From assembly GCF_003149025.1 (NCBI RefSeq), contig NZ_QGDV01000011.1, positions 33,433 through 97,432 on the forward strand: a stretch of 64,000 bases of DNA. The letters run 5' to 3'. This DNA is from Rathayibacter iranicus NCPPB 2253 = VKM Ac-1602. GTDB taxonomy: Bacteria > Actinomycetota > Actinomycetes > Actinomycetales > Microbacteriaceae. This document shows positions 59,148 through 64,000 of this stretch, in pieces. The notes beneath the pieces were generated by a model. The model did no database searches. It had not been told where the DNA came from and was given only the letters and a program-made list of their open reading frames with translations. How positions within the stretch are numbered: position 1 is the first letter of the stretch; each line of letters starts with the position of its first letter. The position numbers were made by a program, and so were the translations under genes.

Positions 59148-60913
59148 GCGGCAGAGGTGGAGGTGCTGCCCGAGGGGGTGAGCTGCTGTGCGTAGGGGGC
59201 GAGGTCGTCGGCGTACGCCTCGATGAATTCGGGCTCGGCCGAGGTCGCTGTGGTGTTGCGCTGGGAGGCGCGGGGCGCCGCCACTGCCTCCGGGAGCGTC
59301 ATGCCGAGGTCGATGCGGTTGACCAGCGTCTGGAGCACCGTCGTGATGATCGTCGATCCTCCCGGTGAGCCGATGACGAACCGGACGTCTCCGCCCTCGA
59401 GCACGATCGTCGGCGACATTGATGATCGCGGACGCTTGCTCGGCTCGATCCGGTTCGGGTCTCCGTCGACGAACGTCGTGGAAAAGTCGGTCATTTCGTT
59501 GTTCAGGAGGAAGCCTCGCCCGGGGACGGTCATCGCCGAGCCGCCGGTTTGCTCGATTGTCAGCGTGTAAGAGGCGGCGTTGCCCCACTTGTCGACAACG
59601 GAGAGGTGGGTGGTCGAGATGTTCTCGGTGTCGGACTCCTCTGGGGTGGGGGCGGTCGAGCATCCCGATCCGTCGACAGCGCCCGGCGCGACCGGACGGA
59701 CGGATGCCACCGTCGGGTCGATCGTGCAGTCCCGCGAGTCCGCGAACTCCTGGCTAAGGAGCGTCTCGGTGGGCACGTCGGTGAACGCCGGGTCGCCGAT
59801 GTAGGCGCCGCGGTCGGCGAAGGCGCGAGCGGACGCCTCGAGGTAGAGGTGCAGCGCGCTGCCGGTGTCCTCCGCGCCGAGGTCGTGGTTCTCGAGGATG
59901 TTCAGCGCCTCGCCCACCGCGATCCCTCCCGAGGAGGACGGCGCCATGCCGTAGACGTCGAGTCCGCGATAGGAGACGCGGGTGGGCGCCTGCTCCACCA
60001 CCGAGTAGGCGGCGAGGTCGGTCGCCGTCAGTGAGCCGGCCGGTGCGGGGAGGTCCGATCCGGCGGCGACCCGCGGGTTCTGAACCGTGTCGGCGATCTC
60101 GGCCGCCAGCGGACCTTCATAGAACGCGCTCGGTCCGTGGGCGGCGAGGAAGGTCAGCGTTTTCGCAAGATCGAGGTTGCGGAACGTGCTGCCCACCTTC
60201 GGCGCGTCACCGCCGGGGAGGAACAGCTTCGCCGTGTCCGGGAACGCTTGGAACCGCTCGCGATTCTCGAGTGTCTGGCTGCGGAAGGTCTCGTCCACCG
60301 TGAAGCCCTTCGCCGCGAGCGCGATCGACGGCGCCAGCACGGCCGGGAGTGGCAGGGTGCCGAAGCGGTCGATGGCGGTATCCCAGGTCGCCACCGTGCC
60401 GGGGACGCCGACCGCGACGCCCGAGGACACGAGGTCCGGGCTGAAGGGGTACGGGGCTCCCGTCGCCGGATCGATGAAGGCGTCCGAGGCGATGCCGGCC
60501 GGCGCCGTCTCGCGTCCGTCGATGGTGCTCACCGTGCCGGTCGCCTTGTCGAAGTAGACGAGGTAGCCGCCGCCGCCGATCCCGGCGCTGTAGGGCTCGG
60601 TCACGCCGAGAGCGGCGGCCGTCGCGACCGCGGCGTCCGCGGCATTGCCGCCGCGCTTCAGGACCTCCAGGCCCACCCGGCTCGCGTTGGCGTCGACCGA
60701 GGAGACCGCGCCGCCGTAGCCGACCGAGGTGGAGGGGGAGATGACCGGCCCGCCGAGGAAGTCGCGGATCTTCTCGGGCGAGAGCCCGGCGTCCTTGAGG
60801 TATCCGGAGACGGGCCTGTCGAGAGCGGACGCCGGCGCGGCACCCGCCGCTCCGAGCGAGACGACCGCGATCAACGCGATCGCGATCCGGCGGAGCACGG
60901 GTGTTGTGGCCAT
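59033..60913 (-). CDS. ggt: Gamma-glutamyltransferase
   Basis: A 626-residue enzyme with a signal peptide (RRIAIALIAVVSLGAAGAAPASA), so exported. The self-cleavage point is at the Thr of ENISTTHLSVVDKWGNA, which becomes the catalytic N-terminus of the small subunit. The APSSSGGIAVGEALN segment and GSPGGSTIITTVLQTL are family hallmarks. It cleaves gamma-glutamyl compounds such as glutathione. The ATG at 60913 with GGAGGAAC is well supported. The next 240 bases up to the endonuclease gene hold nothing obvious. Confidence 0.93.
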   Translation of the reverse strand: MATTPVLRRIAIALIAVVSLGAAGAAPASALDRPVSGYLKDAGLSPEKIRDFLGGPVISPSTSVGYGGAVSSVDANASRVGLEVLKRGGNAADAAVATAAALGVTEPYSAGIGGGGYLVYFDKATGTVSTIDGRETAPAGIASDAFIDPATGAPYPFSPDLVSSGVAVGVPGTVATWDTAIDRFGTLPLPAVLAPSIALAAKGFTVDETFRSQTLENRERFQAFPDTAKLFLPGGDAPKVGSTFRNLDLAKTLTFLAAHGPSAFYEGPLAAEIADTVQNPRVAAGSDLPAPAGSLTATDLAAYSVVEQAPTRVSYRGLDVYGMAPSSSGGIAVGEALNILENHDLGAEDTGSALHLYLEASARAFADRGAYIGDPAFTDVPTETLLSQEFADSRDCTIDPTVASVRPVAPGAVDGSGCSTAPTPEESDTENISTTHLSVVDKWGNAASYTLTIEQTGGSAMTVPGRGFLLNNEMTDFSTTFVDGDPNRIEPSKRPRSSMSPTIVLEGGDVRFVIGSPGGSTIITTVLQTLVNRIDLGMTLPEAVAAPRASQRNTTATSAEPEFIEAYADDLAPYAQQLTPSGSTSTSAAHIGAVAAVEVDPSGRMTAVAEPVRRGGGVGLVVDPEK

Positions 60914-61153
60914 GGGGTTCCTCCATCGGAACTCGGTGGGGTGCGGAGTGCGTTTTCCCAACGTAGGGGTGGGGCGGGGGCGCGGGCCAGGGAGATATCT
61001 CGCAACCGATCGAGCAAGCAGTCATGAGGACACGTCAACGTGCCGTCTATCCGCCAGCGCTCGCGTACTGATGAGGCCGGTTGCGTCATCGAGAAGTGTG
61101 TAGCGATTGGACCTGATCGACGCATTCCTCTGCGGAGGTCATATCGGATCCGG

Positions 61154-61885
61154 TCAGGCCTTCGTGACCTGTCCGTCGAGCCCCTCGTACAGATCGAAGT
61201 TCCGCTCTCCGATCAGAGCGACGAGAGTGTCAAATGCTTCCGCCAGTGGCACTTCGGTCGTGAGGTCGTTCGCTTCGAACGCGCGGATCGACGGTGCGCT
61301 GTCGTTCAGGTCGGCAAGGAGTACGTAGAACTTCTCGTACTGCTCATCGCGCCCTGCCGGATCCTGACGGCCAGTGAAGAGTCGGAGTCGAGGGCCGGCG
61401 TTGAGAAACGTTGACCGGCGTCTCCCGGTGCCGTCGCTCTCGGCGCCGATGTCGAAGATGAGCAGCGCGGCCAGCACTGCATAAGGAAAGCGACGATGCA
61501 GGGTGACCGCCTCGTTGAGGAGGTCGGCGCGGCGGTTGGTGAGATTTTTCTGGAAGTTCAGGGTCTTGCCGTCGCGAAAAAGAATCGTTTTGACACTGAC
61601 GGCGAGGATCAGGCCCGACTCTTCTGTGGCCCACGTGACGTCGACCTTCTTCGCGCCGATACCGCCTGCAAGCCTTCGCTCCGCGCCGCTCGTACCCGAC
61701 TCATTCGGGCCTATCGGTCGTGCGCCGTCCATGCCGCGCGCACGCAGCTCGGACGAGACCGCCAAGGCGACTGCCGCGGAAAGCTTCTCGTTGTAGTTTT
61801 TCTTGGTCGCCTGTGGGGCGTCATTCCCGGGCTTCGATCCGCAGGAGCGGATCGCGGCCACCAGCCGGTCGTCAACCGTTACCAC
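61154..61885 (-). CDS. Probable type II restriction endonuclease
   Basis: A 243-residue protein next to a DNA methyltransferase in the order expected of a type II restriction-modification system. The core KKVDVTWATEESGLILAVSVKTI resembles a PD-(D/E)XK nuclease strand pair, although the acidic residue of the EXK position reads Ser. NFQKNLTNRRADLLNEAVTLHRRFPYAVLAALLIFD is another likely conserved block. The GTG at 61885 with GAGGA is chosen over 61915. The recognition site is not known. Confidence 0.6.
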   Translation of the reverse strand: MVTVDDRLVAAIRSCGSKPGNDAPQATKKNYNEKLSAAVALAVSSELRARGMDGARPIGPNESGTSGAERRLAGGIGAKKVDVTWATEESGLILAVSVKTILFRDGKTLNFQKNLTNRRADLLNEAVTLHRRFPYAVLAALLIFDIGAESDGTGRRRSTFLNAGPRLRLFTGRQDPAGRDEQYEKFYVLLADLNDSAPSIRAFEANDLTTEVPLAEAFDTLVALIGERNFDLYEGLDGQVTKA

Positions 61886-63530
61886 GTCGGCTCCTCGCTT
61901 CCCGTCGACCTGCAAGCGCCGCCCGGGCGGCGCGGATGTCTGCGACGTCGGACCGTTTTATGCCGAGCGCGCCGATGAGGAGCACGTTGTCCACGAGGTC
62001 CGCCGCGTCTACGACGTTTCCGGTGCTGAGCTTCCCCGAAACCTGCGGCCGGATGGCGAGCAACTCTTCCCTCGCGGCTTCGACTACCGCGGGGGAGGGG
62101 AGCGCCCACAGGTCGGCTTCGCCGGGTTCCATCTTCAACATGCCCCCGCCGTAGGCGCGCCCAGTGAACTCGGCGCCCAGCATCGTGACCGAGTTCAGCG
62201 CGGCGACGGGCAGTACCTCGCAGCCGAGCTTCTTGTGCTCGGCGGAGAGGTAGACCCCGTGAACGGAGTTGAGGTGAAGCGCATCGGCACTATTGGTCGT
62301 CAGGCGCGGAGTGTCGGCATTCATGTAGGTCAGCAGCATGTCGGCCTTGGCAACGAGAGGTACTCGCCACCAGTCCTTCCTCACCCGGCACTTGTAGGCC
62401 GTGTGAACGGCGTCCGCTTCGCCCTGGGCGATGTAAGCACGGGCGGCGTCGGACGGATCCCCGGACGGGCGGAACAGCATCGTCCGCTTCCCCGCGCGTC
62501 CCAGGTCTGCGTGAGCGCGCGCCGAAAACTCCAGCCCGCGAAGATGGCTCGATCCCGGCGGGGAGAGGCGCAGGACCTCGCGAGGCAGAAGCCCCAGCTC
62601 AGCCACGCGATCGGGGCTAAGCGCGAAGTACTTGTTGTTCCCGGTGACCATGCCCAGCGTGGTCTCACCCCAGGTCTTCAACGCCGTGAACGTGCCCCCG
62701 AGGATCAGCTTCGCGTAGATGCCGGCGGCTTCCGGGCTCACCGTCGACCCGGACCACTTTGCGGACGGGTCGGTAGGGGTCCAGGTCGCGGCGGCCGGCA
62801 TGTCTGGAGTGAGCGCGTCAGCGTTGTTCACCTGGCGGACGCGGGCGTGGTCGGTGGAGCCGCCGTAGCCATCGGCGAGCAGCAAAAGCGATTCGGTCTC
62901 CGCCTCTGCGAACACCCGCTCCTCGAACAGCACGAGGTCCACGCTCGAAAAGTTTTCGAACAGGAACTGCCGCACCGGAGCGGCGTAATTCGCGTGCAGG
63001 AGCTCCGCCGGAAGGACGTAGCCGAGGCGTCCACCGGGTTGCAGGCTCAGCGCGCCGTGCACAGTGAACGCCGCCCACGATGAGGCCAGACCAGAGAGCG
63101 CGACGCCGCCGCGCAGAGCTGCCGCGCGCGCTTTCGCGCGCGAGTCGCCGGCGAAGTCCTGGAACCGGATGTAGGGAGGGTTCCCGATGACGGCCGAGTA
63201 ACGGGCGGCCGCCGGGGTGTCGAAGAAGTCGCCGACGGTCATGTCCACGCTGCCGCCTGCATCGGCGACTCGTTCGGCGCCGACGTCGGCGCTCCACTGG
63301 TGCAGCTCAACGCCGTGCACGTGCGGTTCGACGGCCCCGAGATCGCGTAGACGGGCGACGGCGTGCACGAGGAACTCGGCGTCACCTGCGGAGGGCTCCA
63401 GCACGGCGTCTTGAGCCGAGCGAACAGCCCATTTCGCGACGAAGGACGCGATCGTCGGCGGCGTGAAGAACGCACCACGAGCTTTGCGAAGCGTGGCGTT
63501 GTCGAGGGGGTTGCGGGCGCTCCATGTCAC
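61872..63530 (-). CDS. N6-adenine DNA methyltransferase (type II)
   Basis: A 552-residue methyltransferase. Near the start it has RGAFFTPPTIASFVAKW and motif I AVLEPSAGDAEFL at 42-54. The catalytic motif NPPYIRF begins at 117. This layout is that of m6A enzymes of the Eco57I/TaqI broad group. The last part overlaps the endonuclease gene. It should protect host DNA. Start at GTG 63530; no ATG in frame nearby. Confidence 0.9.
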   Translation of the reverse strand: MTWSARNPLDNATLRKARGAFFTPPTIASFVAKWAVRSAQDAVLEPSAGDAEFLVHAVARLRDLGAVEPHVHGVELHQWSADVGAERVADAGGSVDMTVGDFFDTPAAARYSAVIGNPPYIRFQDFAGDSRAKARAAALRGGVALSGLASSWAAFTVHGALSLQPGGRLGYVLPAELLHANYAAPVRQFLFENFSSVDLVLFEERVFAEAETESLLLLADGYGGSTDHARVRQVNNADALTPDMPAAATWTPTDPSAKWSGSTVSPEAAGIYAKLILGGTFTALKTWGETTLGMVTGNNKYFALSPDRVAELGLLPREVLRLSPPGSSHLRGLEFSARAHADLGRAGKRTMLFRPSGDPSDAARAYIAQGEADAVHTAYKCRVRKDWWRVPLVAKADMLLTYMNADTPRLTTNSADALHLNSVHGVYLSAEHKKLGCEVLPVAALNSVTMLGAEFTGRAYGGGMLKMEPGEADLWALPSPAVVEAAREELLAIRPQVSGKLSTGNVVDAADLVDNVLLIGALGIKRSDVADIRAARAALAGRREARSRRGNG

Positions 63531-63880
63531 CAGATCATCTTGCCCTTTACGTCAGACATTGGCGCACGCCCGAGAGTTGCGCGATCGGACGGGAAGGTGG
63601 AGCGCCTTGAGCAGCTAGATCCCGGACGGCAGGAGCAACCTGCTCCAGCACCTGCGTAGCTCGACGAGAAATTTGGTCATCGCCGCGGCGAACGTCGGCT
63701 CCGTCTGCTCATGTGCTCTCTCAGCAACGCGCCTCTATCTCGCTGACGAATTCGCGAGACTCCTGGGGATGAGAAGTGACCCACAGTTTCTGAGAGGTCA
63801 CGACGGTCTACGTCGGGCACCCGCACGGCCAAACGGACCGCTACATCGAGGTAATCGACGGTCTGCGTCCGCCGCGCACT
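63531..63880. other. Non-genic stretch with possible toxin-like remnant
   Basis: No start codon-bearing gene is visible. In one plus-strand frame, after a TGA near 63794, the text VTTVYVGHPHGQTDRYIEVIDGLRPPR is protein-like and runs straight into the IS end. It could be the end or middle of a gene cut by the insertion. Low confidence. Confidence 0.3.
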
Positions 63881-64000
63881 GGACCGTACCCGTTTTGGTG
63901 GACTCGGGGTGTGTTGCTGGGGTTCTCGACCTGTAGGAGACTACTTTCATGGGTTCCACCCGACGAAGCTTCACCGAGGAATACAAGCGCGACGCGATCG
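63881..64000 (+). mobile_element. Left end of an IS3-type insertion sequence
   Basis: The sequence after about 63881 (TGGACCGTACCCGTTTTGG) looks like a terminal inverted repeat of the IS3 family. A transposase OrfA follows at 63949. The right end lies outside the window, so this cannot be confirmed. Confidence 0.55.
63949..64000 (+). CDS. IS3-family transposase OrfA, N-terminal part
   Basis: The first 17 residues, MGSTRRSFTEEYKRDAI, match the start of IS3-type OrfA proteins (HTH_Tnp_1, F-EEYK-DA). GTAGGAGA lies well placed before the ATG. The rest lies outside the window. Confidence 0.8.
   Translation, partial: MGSTRRSFTEEYKRDAI

Noticed and set aside
1..64000. CRISPR arrays, tRNA and rRNA genes
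   Set aside because: No regularly spaced direct repeats with spacers, no T-loop-type GGTTCGA segments within cloverleaf-like context outside genes, and no rRNA-like stretch were seen by eye.

Overview
The window is high-GC, densely coded bacterial DNA with short spacers and many four-base start/stop overlaps. Lsr2, a DUF3566 membrane protein, DUF3349 repeats, a SigJ-type sigma factor, PadR-controlled ABC exporters and a PiT phosphate transporter all point to an actinobacterium. I suspect Microbacteriaceae (for example Rathayibacter or a relative), but this is inferred from gene content only; there is no rRNA or tRNA gene in the window to fix it. The background is chromosomal. Islands of clearly lower GC (about 22.8-23.5, 46.4-46.6 and 55.8-57.5 kb), transposase remnants and an IS3-type element at the right edge mark accessory DNA.

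Layout. 0-4.2 kb: flavin/F420 oxidoreductases, an aldo/keto reductase, and a two-gene module pairing a HipA-like kinase with a HipA-N/HIRAN-like protein. 4.2-10.9 kb: a divergently transcribed ROK repressor and a sugar uptake and catabolism operon (lipoprotein binding protein, permease, single-domain ATPase, two paralogous ketose 3-epimerase-like enzymes, a P-loop sugar kinase). 11.1-18.1 kb: a PadR-headed operon with two FtsX/MacB-type ABC modules, a lipoprotein and a peptidoglycan-binding adaptor, followed by an exported M23/beta-propeller protein. 19.8-25.9 kb: a LacI remnant, DUF2243 and CtaG-like membrane proteins, two AraC regulators, a frameshifted AT-rich gene, and an exported protein with a truncated neighbouring copy.

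26-32 kb: an Asp23/Gls24 envelope-stress operon, a decayed GNAT gene, VOC proteins, a 36-residue acidic peptide gene, a sigma-like protein, a methyltransferase and a MarR/VOC divergent pair with clear operator repeats. 32-43.6 kb: two CNNM/CBS proteins, a DUF3566 protein, an AAA-type ATPase, Lsr2, a YdcF protein, an ABC/FtsX pair, an SDR and another AraC regulator. 43.6-54.3 kb: a methyltransferase broken by one amber codon, an acyl-CoA synthetase, an SDR, an M23 endopeptidase, a PiT transporter, DUF3349 and small regulators, and SigJ. 54.3-64 kb: cupin and SRPBCC proteins, a decayed duplicate of an alpha/beta hydrolase beside its intact parent and an IS5-type transposase remnant, gamma-glutamyltransferase, a type II restriction-modification pair, and the IS3-type element.

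The most distinctive feature outside the genes is a set of long, nearly perfect intergenic hairpins (arms of 12-25 bp, no T-tract). Two of them share one arm sequence and both lie between convergent genes 31.8 kb apart. The genes most worth experimental follow-up are the HipA-like/HIRAN pair, the PadR-controlled exporter with its M23-propeller neighbour, and the restriction-modification locus beside the IS.
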